A stretch of DNA of 36,625 nt from an uncultured Lachnospiraceae bacterium (GCA_947589055.1 CANPZL010000023.1:1-36625); one strand, 5' to 3'. Positions 24,389 through 33,280 are shown, counted from the stretch's first letter. Translations and numbers: made by a program. Notes: a model not told the origin generated them from the sequence alone.

Positions 24389-26068
24389 TTACTGTTCCAA
24401 ATCTTCTTCCGAGAAGCAGGTTTCGATTGCTTTTCCCGGTGCCACCATAGGCCATACCTTATCATCCTCATTGATGATACAGTCAATCACCACCGGCCTT
24501 TTGGACTGTTTTGCTTTTTGGAATGCTTCTTCAAATTCTTCAATGGTGGTAGCACGATACGCCTCCGCTCCCATCGCTTCCGAAAGCTTTACAAAATCCA
24601 CATAATCCTTCAATATTGTATTAGAATAACGCTTTTCATAAAACAATGTCTGCCACTGGCGTACCATTCCAAGCACGTGGTTATTGATTACGATCTGAAT
24701 GATCGGAATATCATACCGGGCTGCAGTTGCGATTTCGTTCATATTCATACGGAAACAACCGTCACCGGCAATATTGACTACGGTTTCATTTGGTCTAGCC
24801 AGCTTTGCCCCGATAGAAGCTCCCAGTCCATAGCCCATGGTTCCCAAACCGCCGGAGGTCAAAAGCTGGTGGGGTTTCTTAAACTTATAAAACTGTGCCG
24901 CCCACATCTGATGTTGTCCAACCTCTGTTACTACCGTTGCATCTCCATTTGTCATTTCATACAGTTTTTCTATGATCTGCGGACCGGTCAATACTCCCTT
25001 ATCATAGGTCATCGGATAGGTATTTTTTAATTTCTGGATCTGTGCCATCCATTCTGGCTTTGGAGATTTTTCGACCTTTTCAAGCAACTTCTCCAGAATC
25101 ACTCTGGCATCACCGATAATGGATTCGTCAACCTCGATATTTTTATTGATCTCCGCCTGGTCTACATCTATATGAATGATTTTTGCTTCATGGGCAAACT
25201 TACTTGCATTCCCAATTACCCGATCGGAGAATCTGGCTCCGATAACGATCAATAGGTCTGCTTCCGCCAATCCGAAGTTGGATGCCTTTGTACCATGCAT
25301 ACCGATCATACCGGTATAACGTTCCGCCGTACCTTCGATCGCACCCTTTCCCATCAGAGTATCGCATACAGCCGCATCAATCTTATCTGCAAATGCACGA
25401 AGTTCCTTTTCTGCATTTGCAATGACCACGCCGCCGCCTGCCAAAATAAAAGGCCGCTTTGCCCTCTTGATCATCTGTACAGAACGCTCAAGTGCGTCTT
25501 CTTCTATCGTTTCCGTAACCGGCTGAATGTTTACAGGAGACATCGGCTCAAAGTCCGCTACGTTGGCTGTAACATCCTTTGTAATATCTACTAAAACCGG
25601 TCCCGGTCTTCCCGTCTGCGCAATCTTAAACGCCCGACGGATCGTATCTGCAAGTTCATGAATATTCTTTACAATAAAACTATGCTTGGTAATCGGCATT
25701 ACCACGCCTGCAATATCCACCTCTTGGAAACTATCCTTGCCAAGAAGGGTAACGCCTACGTTTGCAGTGATTGCAACGATTGGAACGGAATCCATATATG
25801 CAGTCGCAATACCTGTTACCAGATTTGTTGCACCCGGTCCGCTTGTTGCCATGCAGACGCCTACCTTTCCGGTCGCTCTTGCATATCCGTCTGCCGCATG
25901 TGCGGCTCCCTGCTCGTGAGATGTCAGAATATGCCGAATCTCTCCCTGATGCTTATATAATTCATCATAAATATTCAGGATACAGCCGCCGGGATAACCA
26001 AAAACGGTATCGACTCCCTGCTCCTTCAAACATTCAATTACTATTTCAGAACCTGTCAACTGTTTCAT
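24389..26068 (-). CDS. ilvB: Acetolactate synthase, large (catalytic) subunit
   Basis: ThDP enzyme forming acetolactate or acetohydroxybutyrate, the first common step to valine, leucine and isoleucine. 559 residues from the ATG at 26068, which gives MKQLTGSEIVIECLKEQGVD as in homologues; an upstream in-frame GTG (26077) abuts the GGGAG SD and is unlikely. The N-terminal ThDP glutamate region (TSHEQGAAHAADGYARATG), the FAD/central domain (VIGARFSDRVIG) and the C-terminal GDG...N metal/ThDP motif (NIAGDGCFRMNMNE) are present. No regulatory subunit gene (ilvN/ilvH) lies next to it. It begins 15 nt after ilvD. Confidence 0.96.
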   Translation of the reverse strand: MKQLTGSEIVIECLKEQGVDTVFGYPGGCILNIYDELYKHQGEIRHILTSHEQGAAHAADGYARATGKVGVCMATSGPGATNLVTGIATAYMDSVPIVAITANVGVTLLGKDSFQEVDIAGVVMPITKHSFIVKNIHELADTIRRAFKIAQTGRPGPVLVDITKDVTANVADFEPMSPVNIQPVTETIEEDALERSVQMIKRAKRPFILAGGGVVIANAEKELRAFADKIDAAVCDTLMGKGAIEGTAERYTGMIGMHGTKASNFGLAEADLLIVIGARFSDRVIGNASKFAHEAKIIHIDVDQAEINKNIEVDESIIGDARVILEKLLEKVEKSPKPEWMAQIQKLKNTYPMTYDKGVLTGPQIIEKLYEMTNGDATVVTEVGQHQMWAAQFYKFKKPHQLLTSGGLGTMGYGLGASIGAKLARPNETVVNIAGDGCFRMNMNEIATAARYDIPIIQIVINNHVLGMVRQWQTLFYEKRYSNTILKDYVDFVKLSEAMGAEAYRATTIEEFEEAFQKAKQSKRPVVIDCIINEDDKVWPMVAPGKAIETCFSEEDLEQ

Positions 26069-26083
26069 ATCATCCACTCTCCC

Positions 26084-27757
26084 TTAATCGTTCTTCGGTA
26101 TCTGTAGAATGGCTCCCTTATTTCCTGAGGTAACCATCGCCGCATATCTTGCCAAATATCCGGTCGTAATCTTCGGCTCCTTTGGCTTCCACGCTGCCTT
26201 CCGCCTTGCCAGTTCTTCATCAGAGACCTTTACATTCAAGGTTAACCGGTCAATATCTATCTCAATAATATCGCCTTCTTCGACTAGGGCGATCGGTCCG
26301 CCTAAAGCCGCCTCCGGTGATACATGTCCAATGGAAGCTCCACGGCTGGCACCGGAAAACCGTCCGTCAGTAATCAAGGCAACGGTAGAACCTAAGCCCA
26401 TACCGGCAATAGCAGAGGTAGGATTTAACATCTCCCGCATACCCGGTCCGCCCTTCGGTCCCTCATAGCGGATAACGACTACGTCTCCGGCTTTGATCTT
26501 GCCGCCTTTAATCGCCGCAATGGCATCCTCCTCGCATTCAAATACCCGTGCCGGACCTGTATGCTGCATCATCTCCGGAACGACTGCTGAACGCTTTACC
26601 ACACTGCCATCCGGAGCCAGATTTCCTTTCAGCACAGCCAATCCGCCGGTTTTACTATATGGATTTTCCACCGGCCGGATAACCTCAGGATTACGGTTTA
26701 CGCAGCCTGCTATATTTTCTCCGACTGTCTTACCGGTTACCGTCATACAATCCGTATGCAGCAGTCCCAGCTTATTGATCTCATTCATAACTGCATAAAC
26801 ACCGCCTGCCTCATTCAAATCTTCCATATAGGTCGGGCCGGCCGGTGCTAAATGACAAATGTTTGGCGTCTTTGCACTAATCTCATTTGCAAAACTAATA
26901 TCAAAATCAAATCCTATCTCATGTGCGATAGCAGGCAGATGCAGCATACTGTTTGTTGAGCAGCCCAGCGCCATATCAATCGTCAGCGCATTCAGAATGG
27001 ATTCTTTTGTCATAATATCGCTTGGACGGATGTTGTTTCGATACAGTTCCATAACAGCCATACCGGCATGCTTTGCCAGCTTCAGTCGTTCTGAATAGAC
27101 AGCCGGAATCGTTCCGTTTCCGGGAAGCCCCATTCCTAACACTTCTGTCAGGCAATTCATCGAATTGGCTGTATACATACCGGAACAGGAACCACAGGTA
27201 GGACATACCTTATTCTCGTATTCCGTCACCTGTTCTTCCGTCATAGTACCCGCCGCATAGGAACCAACCGCTTCAAACATTGACGACAGGCTTTTCTTTT
27301 CTCCTTTGATCCGTCCTGCCAGCATAGGACCGCCGCTGACAAACACGGTAGGTACATTGATCCGGGCGGCTGCCATTAACAAGCCCGGTACATTCTTATC
27401 ACAGTTTGGTATCATGACCAATGCATCAAACTGATGTGCCAAAGCCATGCATTCCGTAGAATCTGCAATCAAATCCCTGGTGACCAATGAATACTTCATT
27501 CCCACATGTCCCATGGCAATCCCGTCACAGACTGCGATTGCCGGAAACATGATCGGAGTTCCGCCTGCCATGGCAACTCCCATTTTCACTGCTTGAACAA
27601 TTTTATCAATATTCATGTGTCCCGGAACGATTTCATTATATGAGCTGACGATTCCAACCAAAGGACGTTCCAATTCTTCTTTTGTCATACCTAATGCATT
27701 AAACAGAGAACGATGCGGTGCCTGCTGCATTCCGGTTTTAACTGCATCACTTTTCAT
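26084..27757 (-). CDS. ilvD: Dihydroxy-acid dehydratase
   Basis: Iron-sulfur enzyme dehydrating dihydroxyisovalerate and dihydroxymethylvalerate to the keto acids. 557 residues. Cluster and active-site motifs [22 protein letters not shown] and [19 protein letters not shown] are intact, as is [12 protein letters not shown] in the C-terminal domain, with the catalytic region [19 protein letters not shown]. The SD GGAAGGAG precedes the ATG. It lies 44 nt after leuB. ilvC, the enzyme between ilvB and ilvD in the pathway, is not in the window. Confidence 0.97.
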   Translation of the reverse strand: MKSDAVKTGMQQAPHRSLFNALGMTKEELERPLVGIVSSYNEIVPGHMNIDKIVQAVKMGVAMAGGTPIMFPAIAVCDGIAMGHVGMKYSLVTRDLIADSTECMALAHQFDALVMIPNCDKNVPGLLMAAARINVPTVFVSGGPMLAGRIKGEKKSLSSMFEAVGSYAAGTMTEEQVTEYENKVCPTCGSCSGMYTANSMNCLTEVLGMGLPGNGTIPAVYSERLKLAKHAGMAVMELYRNNIRPSDIMTKESILNALTIDMALGCSTNSMLHLPAIAHEIGFDFDISFANEISAKTPNICHLAPAGPTYMEDLNEAGGVYAVMNEINKLGLLHTDCMTVTGKTVGENIAGCVNRNPEVIRPVENPYSKTGGLAVLKGNLAPDGSVVKRSAVVPEMMQHTGPARVFECEEDAIAAIKGGKIKAGDVVVIRYEGPKGGPGMREMLNPTSAIAGMGLGSTVALITDGRFSGASRGASIGHVSPEAALGGPIALVEEGDIIEIDIDRLTLNVKVSDEELARRKAAWKPKEPKITTGYLARYAAMVTSGNKGAILQIPKND

Positions 27758-27801
27758 CTTGCAAGACTCCTTCCATTTGCATTTTCATTAACTGTTTTTT
27801 C

Positions 27802-28884
27802 CTATAACCGCTCACAGATCAAATCTCCCATTTTCGAGCAGCCAACTAACGTCATACCTTCATCCATAATATCACAGGTACGGTATTTTTCCTTTAAGAC
27901 CTGTTGGATTGCTTCTTCAATGCACTCTGCCTCCTGATCCATATCAAAAGAAAAACGAAGCATCATAGCAGCGGATAAAATGGTTGCGATTGGATTGGCC
28001 TTGTCCTGTCCGGCTATATCCGGCGCTGAACCGCCGCTTGGTTCATACATTCCAAACTTTGTTTCGTTTAGACTGGCGGAAGCCAGCATACCTATGGATC
28101 CCGTAACCATAGACGCCTCATCCGATAAAATATCACCAAACATATTCTCGGTCAATATTACGTCAAACTGTGCCGGATCCTTCACTAACTGCATTGCACA
28201 ATTATCCACCAGCATATGCTCTAAGGTCACTTCCGGATAGTCAGCCGCCACCTCTTCGACGACCTTTCTCCATAACCGGGAAGAATCCAAAACATTAGCC
28301 TTATCTACACTGGTTACTTTCTTTCTGCGTTTCATTGCAATGTCGAACCCTCGAACTGCAATCCGACGGATTTCATTTTCATCATACGTCAACTGATCAT
28401 AGGCTTTTAAGACTCCATTCTCTTCTACAGTCTTTCGTTCACCGAAATACAGTCCTCCGGTCAATTCCCGCATGATCATCATATCAAAGCCTTTTTTTGA
28501 GATTTCCTCCTTTAAAGGACAGGCTCCTCTTAATTCCGGATATAAAACAGCCGGTCTCAAATTCGCAAATAAATTTAATTCCTTTCGAATCTTTAATAAT
28601 CCTGCTTCCGGTCTTAAATCCGGAGGAAGTTGATACCACGGGGACGTAGTCGTATTCCCGCCAATGGATCCCAGTAGAACCGCATCTGCTTTCTTTGCCA
28701 CTGCGACCGCCTCATCCGTTAAAGGCACGCCATAGGCATCGATCGAACATCCTCCCATCAATATCTGCTGATATTGAAATCGGTGTCCGTATTTCTCACC
28801 AATAGTATCCAGTACCTTCATTGCCTGCGTTACTACTTCCGGTCCGATTCCATCGCCCTTTATTACTGCAATGTTTACATTCAT
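27802..28884 (-). CDS. leuB: 3-isopropylmalate dehydrogenase
   Basis: Oxidises 3-isopropylmalate to the leucine keto-acid precursor with NAD. 360 residues. Nucleotide-binding start AVIKGDGIGPEVV, RELTGGLYFGERK, the metal/substrate site GDILSDEASMVTGSIGML and EPSGGSAPDIAGQDKANP identify it as isopropylmalate rather than isocitrate dehydrogenase. First gene of the eight-gene minus-strand operon, with a promoter about 45 nt upstream of the ATG and an AAAGGAAG SD. There is no T-box or long attenuator leader. It is separated from leuCD by two unrelated genes. Confidence 0.97.
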   Translation of the reverse strand: MNVNIAVIKGDGIGPEVVTQAMKVLDTIGEKYGHRFQYQQILMGGCSIDAYGVPLTDEAVAVAKKADAVLLGSIGGNTTTSPWYQLPPDLRPEAGLLKIRKELNLFANLRPAVLYPELRGACPLKEEISKKGFDMMIMRELTGGLYFGERKTVEENGVLKAYDQLTYDENEIRRIAVRGFDIAMKRRKKVTSVDKANVLDSSRLWRKVVEEVAADYPEVTLEHMLVDNCAMQLVKDPAQFDVILTENMFGDILSDEASMVTGSIGMLASASLNETKFGMYEPSGGSAPDIAGQDKANPIATILSAAMMLRFSFDMDQEAECIEEAIQQVLKEKYRTCDIMDEGMTLVGCSKMGDLICERL

Positions 28885-28929
28885 ACCGTTACTTCCTTTC
28901 TTCTAAAAGGCATAAAAACTTTATCCTAT

Positions 28930-28958
28930 ATCATAAAACATTTATGTCGTTTTTTCAA
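28930..28958 (-). promoter_or_regulatory. Promoter of the leuB-ilvD-ilvB-serCA-asd operon
   Basis: On the minus strand: -35 TTGAAA (28958-28953), a 17-nt spacer, -10 TATGAT (28935-28930). The leader is only about 40 nt, too short for a T-box. The 268-bp gap 28885-29152 otherwise holds the divergent promoter of the coiled-coil gene and a very AT-rich stretch (about 28990-29080) in which I see no gene. Confidence 0.7.
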
Positions 28959-29049
28959 TGTAAAATTTTGATGGCTGCGTATTCGGGTCTCATATTTTCT
29001 ATTTTTTTGCTATCAATAAATTTTTATCTTTTTATTTTACATTTTTATA

Positions 29050-29078
29050 TTGACATATAATATATATTGTATTATATT
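29050..29078 (+). promoter_or_regulatory. Promoter of the heptad-repeat gene
   Basis: Consensus -35 TTGACA (29050-29055), a 17-nt spacer, -10 TATATT (29073-29078), in very AT-rich DNA. The roughly 70-nt leader contains the palindrome CCGGCCGG. Confidence 0.75.
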
Positions 29079-29152
29079 GTTCTTACCGGCCGGATCGTCT
29101 ACTTATCATTACAAATAAATACTAACAGAATATTGCGAAGGAGGTGACAAAT

Positions 29153-29734
29153 ATGACAAACGAAGCTTTATTACAGGAATTACAATTATTTATCGGCAAT
29201 GCATTCAAACAGTTTTTTCAATTGACAGATGAACGTTTTCAATCCATTGATAAACGTTTTCAATCCATTGATGAACGTTTCCAATCCATTGATGAACGCT
29301 TTCAATCCATTGATGAACGCTTTCAATCCATTGACGAACATTTACAAGTCGTTGATGAACATTTGCAAGTCGTTGATGAACATTTGCAATCTATTGATGA
29401 ACATTTCCAAGTCGTTGATGAACATTTGCAATCCATTGATGAACATTTCCAAGTCGTTGATGAACATTTGCAATCCATTGACAACCGTTTAGACGATCTA
29501 TATACAAGGTTTAGACAATTAGAAAACAATGTCGACAAATTAACAAAAACGGTAAATCAACATACCCATAAAATCGATCATGAAATCTTACCGCTGCTAA
29601 ATGAGATTTCCAGCTGCTATCTCAGCACATACCAACGCTACCAGACACGCACCGACCAGATTGACCAGATACAAAATGATGTGGACGCACTAAAAACGGT
29701 TGTTACAGAACACAGCAAAAAACTGGCCTTATAG
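29153..29734 (+). CDS. Heptad-repeat coiled-coil protein, function unknown
   Basis: 193-residue soluble protein with no recognised domain. Residues about 1-27 form a helix (MTNEALLQELQLFIGNAFKQ). Residues 28-111 are twelve near-identical 7-residue units of two types, (R/H)(F/L)QSIDE and H(L/F)QVVDE. A degenerate coiled coil and a C-terminal helical region (about 112-193) follow, with no membrane anchor. A hydrophobic residue at every third and fourth position predicts a long oligomeric rod. The start is the ATG after AAGGAGG; a GTG inside the SD is in frame but rejected. It has its own strong promoter, is inserted between leuB and leuCD on the opposite strand, and ends 10 bp from the convergent phosphatase. 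Confidence 0.82.
   Translation: MTNEALLQELQLFIGNAFKQFFQLTDERFQSIDKRFQSIDERFQSIDERFQSIDERFQSIDEHLQVVDEHLQVVDEHLQSIDEHFQVVDEHLQSIDEHFQVVDEHLQSIDNRLDDLYTRFRQLENNVDKLTKTVNQHTHKIDHEILPLLNEISSCYLSTYQRYQTRTDQIDQIQNDVDALKTVVTEHSKKLAL
29234..29485 (+). repeat. Twelve in-frame 21-bp tandem repeats
   Basis: Twelve consecutive 21-bp units without spacers. Units 1-5 are CGYTTYCAATCCATTGAYRAA-like, and units 6-12 start CATTT. Units 9-10 (29402-29443) and 11-12 (29444-29485) form a 42-bp tandem duplication: units 9 and 11 are identical, and units 10 and 12 differ only in the last codons. Units differ mostly at single bases, so expansion looks recent. Confidence 0.95.
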
Positions 29735-29744
29735 CATTCCTTAT

Positions 29745-30326
29745 CTAAGAGATATAATTATGAAAGACTTCTTTATATGTGACAAAGGTATCGCAGTTAA
29801 ACTCAAAATAAACAATCCACGGTTTGCAATCTATGATCCGCATAAAGTCTTCATACTGAAAATCAGGATCAAAATAATGAATAACCGTACTCAATGCAGT
29901 TCCATGAGAACCGATTACCACAGTCTCTTCCTGATGCAGCTTTACTAATTCTAACAACTTATTTACATTTCTCTGCTGCACTTCTTCTAATGTTTCACAA
30001 CCATTTAAACGGAAGGTAAAATCCTTCCATACATGGCGGCATGCATCAAAATATGCTTCTTCAGAAGCCAGAATAGACCACTCTCGAAATTCTTCACAAA
30101 GCTGGATTGGAAGACCAAATACATCTGCAATCGGCTGAACGGTATCAATAGCCCGCTGAAACGTGCTGGAATAAAGATGTAAGGTTTCCTTTATTATTCC
30201 TGTAGAAAGCAGATAATCTCTTGCTTTATATCGATCCTGCATTCCTTGTTTCGTTAATAATCGTTCCTTATCAATCGGGTTTCTATAATCCGTTTGTGCA
30301 TGTCGCACAAAATATACCTTTGTCAT
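29745..30326 (-). CDS. Histidine phosphatase family protein
   Basis: 193-residue member of the phosphoglycerate-mutase-like histidine phosphatase superfamily. The phospho-acceptor motif is RHA (R8-H9; the family more often has RHG), followed by the second Arg in SSTFQRAID (R58), acidic residues in CEEFREW, and H141 in GSHGTALS. The catalytic set is therefore complete, but the specific substrate cannot be told. The SD GGAT lies before the ATG. It lies 59 nt after leuD, with a terminator-like hairpin between, so it may be expressed by partial readthrough. Its 3' end is 10 bp from the convergent coiled-coil gene. Confidence 0.88.
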   Translation of the reverse strand: MTKVYFVRHAQTDYRNPIDKERLLTKQGMQDRYKARDYLLSTGIIKETLHLYSSTFQRAIDTVQPIADVFGLPIQLCEEFREWSILASEEAYFDACRHVWKDFTFRLNGCETLEEVQQRNVNKLLELVKLHQEETVVIGSHGTALSTVIHYFDPDFQYEDFMRIIDCKPWIVYFEFNCDTFVTYKEVFHNYIS

Positions 30327-30342
30327 ATTTTGTATCCTATCT

Positions 30343-30386
30343 AAAAGGAGTCTTCCCAGAGGAACTCCTCTGGGAAAGTTCCTTTT
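30343..30386 (-). terminator. Hairpin terminator after leuD
   Basis: Inner perfect 10-bp stem TTCCCAGAGG/CCTCTGGGAA with a 4-nt loop (30353-30376), flanked by an outer 7-bp stem AAAAGGA/TCCTTTT that starts at the leuD stop codon. The minus-strand U-tract is short (TTTT, part of the outer stem). On the plus strand a longer TTTTTATTTTT follows, so it could also block readthrough from the other side. Confidence 0.6.
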
Positions 30387-30871
30387 TATTTTTGGTTAAT
30401 ATAATTCACCAATCCCTCTGCCTTGATGATTTCCTGCATAAAGGGCGGAAATGCCTGTCCCTTATATTCCGTTCCCTTCGTTTTATCATAAATCATACCG
30501 TTGTCAAAATCTATTTCTACCTCATCACCAGCCTCGATTTCATCTGCGGCTTCTTTACATTCAATGATAGGCAGACCGATATTGATGGCATTTCTGTAAA
30601 AAATCCTTGCAAAAGTTTCTGCGATCACACAGCTTATCCCTGACGCCTTTATTGCAATCGGCGCATGTTCCCTGGAAGATCCACAGCCAAAGTTTTTATT
30701 TGCTACCATAATATCTCCCGGCTTTACCCGCTTTACAAACTCAGGATCAATATCCTCCATACAGTTTTTTGCCAATTCGGCCGGATCGGAAGAATTCAAA
30801 TACCGGGCAGGAATAATTACATCCGTATCCACATTATCTCCATATTTATGTACGCTTCCATGTGCTTTCAT
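30386..30871 (-). CDS. leuD: 3-isopropylmalate dehydratase, small subunit
   Basis: Swivel-domain subunit of isopropylmalate isomerase; works with LeuC to convert 2- to 3-isopropylmalate. 161 residues, the usual length for the clostridial/archaeal type. [20 protein letters not shown] at the start, [20 protein letters not shown] and [17 protein letters not shown] are diagnostic. The ATG at 30871 follows AAAGGAG; the frame is open further upstream into the end of leuC, but those codons have no homology or SD. It starts 46 nt after leuC. Confidence 0.96.
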   Translation of the reverse strand: MKAHGSVHKYGDNVDTDVIIPARYLNSSDPAELAKNCMEDIDPEFVKRVKPGDIMVANKNFGCGSSREHAPIAIKASGISCVIAETFARIFYRNAINIGLPIIECKEAADEIEAGDEVEIDFDNGMIYDKTKGTEYKGQAFPPFMQEIIKAEGLVNYINQK

Positions 30872-30917
30872 ATCTCCATCTCCTTTATATTTGCAATAAC
30901 CGTTTCTAAAATGATCA

Positions 30918-32180
30918 CTACTCCAATTCACACGGACAAGAAATCTTCCCTGTAATCGCAGAAGCAGCTGCCACTGCCGGGGAAGCAAGATAAACTTCAG
31001 AATCCACATGGCCCATACGGCCCACAAAATTCCGATTTGTAGTCGCAACCGCCCGTTCCCCTGCTGCCAGGATTCCCATATGGCCGCCTAAACATGGCCC
31101 GCAGGTTGGCGTACTGACGATTGCACCAGCCTCAATGAATATTTTTAATAATCCTTCTTCCATGGCCTGAAGATAAATTGCTTGGGTTGCCGGTATGATA
31201 ATGGTTCGGATGCCCTTTGCTACCTTTCTTCCCCTCATGATCTCAGCGGCAATCCTTAAATCCGTAATGTGTCCATTCGTACACGAACCGATCACTACCT
31301 GATCAATCTTTATCTCCCCAACCTCATCAATCGGTTTCGTATTCTCCGGCAAATGTGGAAACGCTACCGTCGGCTTTAACTGCGATAAATCAATCGTGTA
31401 AACCGCATCATAAACCGCATCGTTATCCGCCTCATAAATCGTATATTCCTTAACAGAATGTTCTTTGATATACGCAAGCGTCGTATCATCTACAGGGAAA
31501 ATACCATTCTTTCCGCCGGCTTCAATCGCCATATTTGCCATTGTAAACCGATCATCCATTGAAAGGTACTGAATACCGTCCCCTGTAAATTCCATGGATT
31601 TATATAATGCCCCATCAACACCTATCAAACCTATAATATGAAGTATAATATCTTTGCCGCTCACCCATTTTGCAGGTTTACCGGTTAAGACAAATTGAAT
31701 TGCAGACGGAACCTTAAACCATGCCTTACCTGTAGCCATACCAGCTGCCATATCCGTACTGCCTACACCGGTAGAAAATGCGCCTAACGCACCATACGTA
31801 CAGGTATGGGAATCTGCTCCGATCACAACGTTACCTGCTGTTACCAGTCCTTTTTCCGGAAGCAATGCATGTTCAATCCCAACCTCACCGACATCAAAAA
31901 AATTAGTAATATTATGGGCATTTGCATATTCCCTTACACATTTACAATGTTCTGCACTTTTTATATCCTTGTTCGGGGTAAAATGATCCAGTACCATTGC
32001 AATCTTATCTTTATCAAATACATCCTGATTTTTAAATTTCTCCATTTCGTGAATGGCTACCGGTGTAGTTACATCATTCCCTAATACCATATCCAAATTT
32101 GCTTCTATCAACTGTCCGGCCTCTACTGCGTCCAAACCGGAATGTGCTGCCAATATTTTCTGAGTCATTGTCATACCCAT
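30918..32180 (-). CDS. leuC: 3-isopropylmalate dehydratase, large subunit
   Basis: Catalytic [4Fe-4S] subunit of isopropylmalate isomerase (leucine pathway). 420 residues, the shorter HACN-type common in clostridia and archaea. Cluster cysteines are in [10 protein letters not shown] and [33 protein letters not shown] and [10 protein letters not shown] complete the aconitase-family signatures. The SD AAGGAGG lies 9 nt before the ATG. It is followed by leuD and is divergent from the LysR regulator, the usual layout for LysR-controlled leuCD. Homoaconitase cannot be excluded by sequence alone, but leuB nearby favours leucine. Confidence 0.95.
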   Translation of the reverse strand: MGMTMTQKILAAHSGLDAVEAGQLIEANLDMVLGNDVTTPVAIHEMEKFKNQDVFDKDKIAMVLDHFTPNKDIKSAEHCKCVREYANAHNITNFFDVGEVGIEHALLPEKGLVTAGNVVIGADSHTCTYGALGAFSTGVGSTDMAAGMATGKAWFKVPSAIQFVLTGKPAKWVSGKDIILHIIGLIGVDGALYKSMEFTGDGIQYLSMDDRFTMANMAIEAGGKNGIFPVDDTTLAYIKEHSVKEYTIYEADNDAVYDAVYTIDLSQLKPTVAFPHLPENTKPIDEVGEIKIDQVVIGSCTNGHITDLRIAAEIMRGRKVAKGIRTIIIPATQAIYLQAMEEGLLKIFIEAGAIVSTPTCGPCLGGHMGILAAGERAVATTNRNFVGRMGHVDSEVYLASPAVAAASAITGKISCPCELE

Positions 32181-32214
32181 ATGGTTTTCCCTCCTTGATT
32201 AAAATCTTGTTGTA

Positions 32215-32283
32215 ATCTTAACATGAGAACTGTTATAATTGAAATACATAATATATATAATTAACATAACTATACATTATAAT
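32215..32283. promoter_or_regulatory. leuC promoter and possible LysR operator region
   Basis: For leuC on the minus strand: weak -35 TTTCAA (32244-32239), an 18-nt spacer, and extended -10 TG-T-TAAGAT (TAAGAT at 32220-32215). This is the sort of promoter that needs an activator. Two copies of TTATAAT lie at 32233-32239 and 32277-32283, 44 bp apart (about four helical turns). The second could also be the -10 of the LysR gene. The AT-rich stretch between has several imperfect dyads, but no single clear T-N11-A box stands out. Confidence 0.35.
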
Positions 32284-32309
32284 AGCAAATTGCTTCCGGA
32301 GTAAATCTT

Positions 32310-32354
32310 ATGAAATTTATTCATCATGCAAGGATAGAAAGGCAGAAAATATGA
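32310..32354 (+). CDS. Candidate 14-residue leader peptide coupled to the LysR gene
   Basis: A short open frame, MKFIHHARIERQKI, has a good SD (GGAG 8 nt before its ATG). Its TGA overlaps the LysR start codon as ATGA. This is classic geometry for translational coupling. It could be chance, because the LysR SD (AAAGG) lies within it. There are no runs of leucine codons, so an attenuator of the classical type is not suggested. Confidence 0.33.
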   Translation: MKFIHHARIERQKI

Positions 32355-33235
32355 ATCAGAATTTAAACTACTATAAAGTATTTTATACGGTAGCCCGTTA
32401 CAAAAACATCTCAAAAGCCGCCGATGCTTTATTTATCAGTCAGCCTGCTATCAGTAAAACACTGTCCAAATTAGAAGAAAATCTAGGCTGTCGTCTATTT
32501 CACCGAACCTCCAGAGGCGTATCGCTTACGGACGAAGGCCAGTTTCTGTACGAACGGATAGAAAAAGCCTTTCAGCTTATTGATTCCGGTGAAGAAGAAC
32601 TTCAACAAATGAATGAATTGGGCATTGGCCGCATCCGTATCGGGGTAAGCACAACACTTTGTAAATATATTTTACTTCCTTATCTTCAAAACTTTCTTCA
32701 GCAAAATCCACATATTCAGATTACCATTCGGTGTCAATCTTCGTTACAAACGATTGAACTTCTGGAAAACGGACACATTGACATCGGTTTGATCGGAATA
32801 TCCCGTCCAAGTACCGGAATCGTTTTCTCAGAGTTTTGTCAGATTCAAGATACCTTTGTCACTACCCAATCCTATCTGGATCTTTTATCCGGTCAGAACC
32901 ACGTAAACGATGAGCTTTTCCGCTTTGCTAATCTAATGCTGCTGGATAATGAGAATATTACACGACAATATATCAATGACTATCTTTACCGGAATCATAT
33001 ACAAACCAATCGAATCTTAGAAGTAAGCACAATGGATCTTCTCATTGAATTTGCAAAAATCGGACTTGGCATTGCCTGCGTCATTCGGGAATTTGTAGAA
33101 AAAGAATTAACCAGTCGACAACTGATAGAACTTCCCTTCTATCCGCAGATTGAACCAAGAAGCGTAGGTTTCGCCTATTCCAAAAGCCATATTCCCTCCA
33201 GAACCACCATGCAGTTTCTGGATTATCTTTTATAA
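32351..33235 (+). CDS. LysR-type transcriptional regulator
   Basis: 294 residues with an N-terminal winged HTH (about 1-60; NISKAADALFISQPAISKTLSKLEENLG, split here: NISKAADALFISQPA then ISKTLSKLEENLG) and a LysR substrate-binding domain (about 90-294; IRIGVSTTLCKYILLPYLQN, NGHIDIGLIGI, GLGIACVIREFVEKEL). Divergent from leuCD, so leuCD is its likely target, probably with a leucine-pathway intermediate such as 2-isopropylmalate as co-inducer, by analogy with LeuO/IlvY-type regulators (inference). The SD AAAGG lies 9 nt before the ATG. No dedicated terminator is seen before the convergent gene 45 bp away. Confidence 0.92.
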   Translation: MNQNLNYYKVFYTVARYKNISKAADALFISQPAISKTLSKLEENLGCRLFHRTSRGVSLTDEGQFLYERIEKAFQLIDSGEEELQQMNELGIGRIRIGVSTTLCKYILLPYLQNFLQQNPHIQITIRCQSSLQTIELLENGHIDIGLIGISRPSTGIVFSEFCQIQDTFVTTQSYLDLLSGQNHVNDELFRFANLMLLDNENITRQYINDYLYRNHIQTNRILEVSTMDLLIEFAKIGLGIACVIREFVEKELTSRQLIELPFYPQIEPRSVGFAYSKSHIPSRTTMQFLDYLL

Positions 33236-33280
33236 AAGGATTGCTGCTTTAACAATAATCGAAACTTTTGCTTTTTTCTT

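Noticed and set aside
28885..28918. A ten-codon leader peptide overlapping the leuB start as ATGA
   Set aside because: Its only possible SD would lie at or before the expected transcription start, so it is unlikely to be translated. The overlap is probably chance.
28885..29152. A T-box or leucine attenuator upstream of leuB
   Set aside because: The promoter-to-start distance is only about 40 nt, and no antiterminator/terminator pair or leucine codon run is visible.
29234..29485. Tandem repeats as a CRISPR array
   Set aside because: The units are 21 bp with no spacers and are translated in frame as heptads; there are no cas genes.
29229..29538. Other long open frames through the 21-bp repeats on both strands
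   Set aside because: They arise because the repeat unit is a multiple of three, so a stop-free unit stays stop-free in every frame. They have no SD and no plausible starts.
30872..31048. A 59-codon N-terminal extension of LeuD reaching back into leuC
   Set aside because: The frame is a shadow of the end of leuC. The ATG at 30871 has a good SD and gives the normal 161-residue LeuD.
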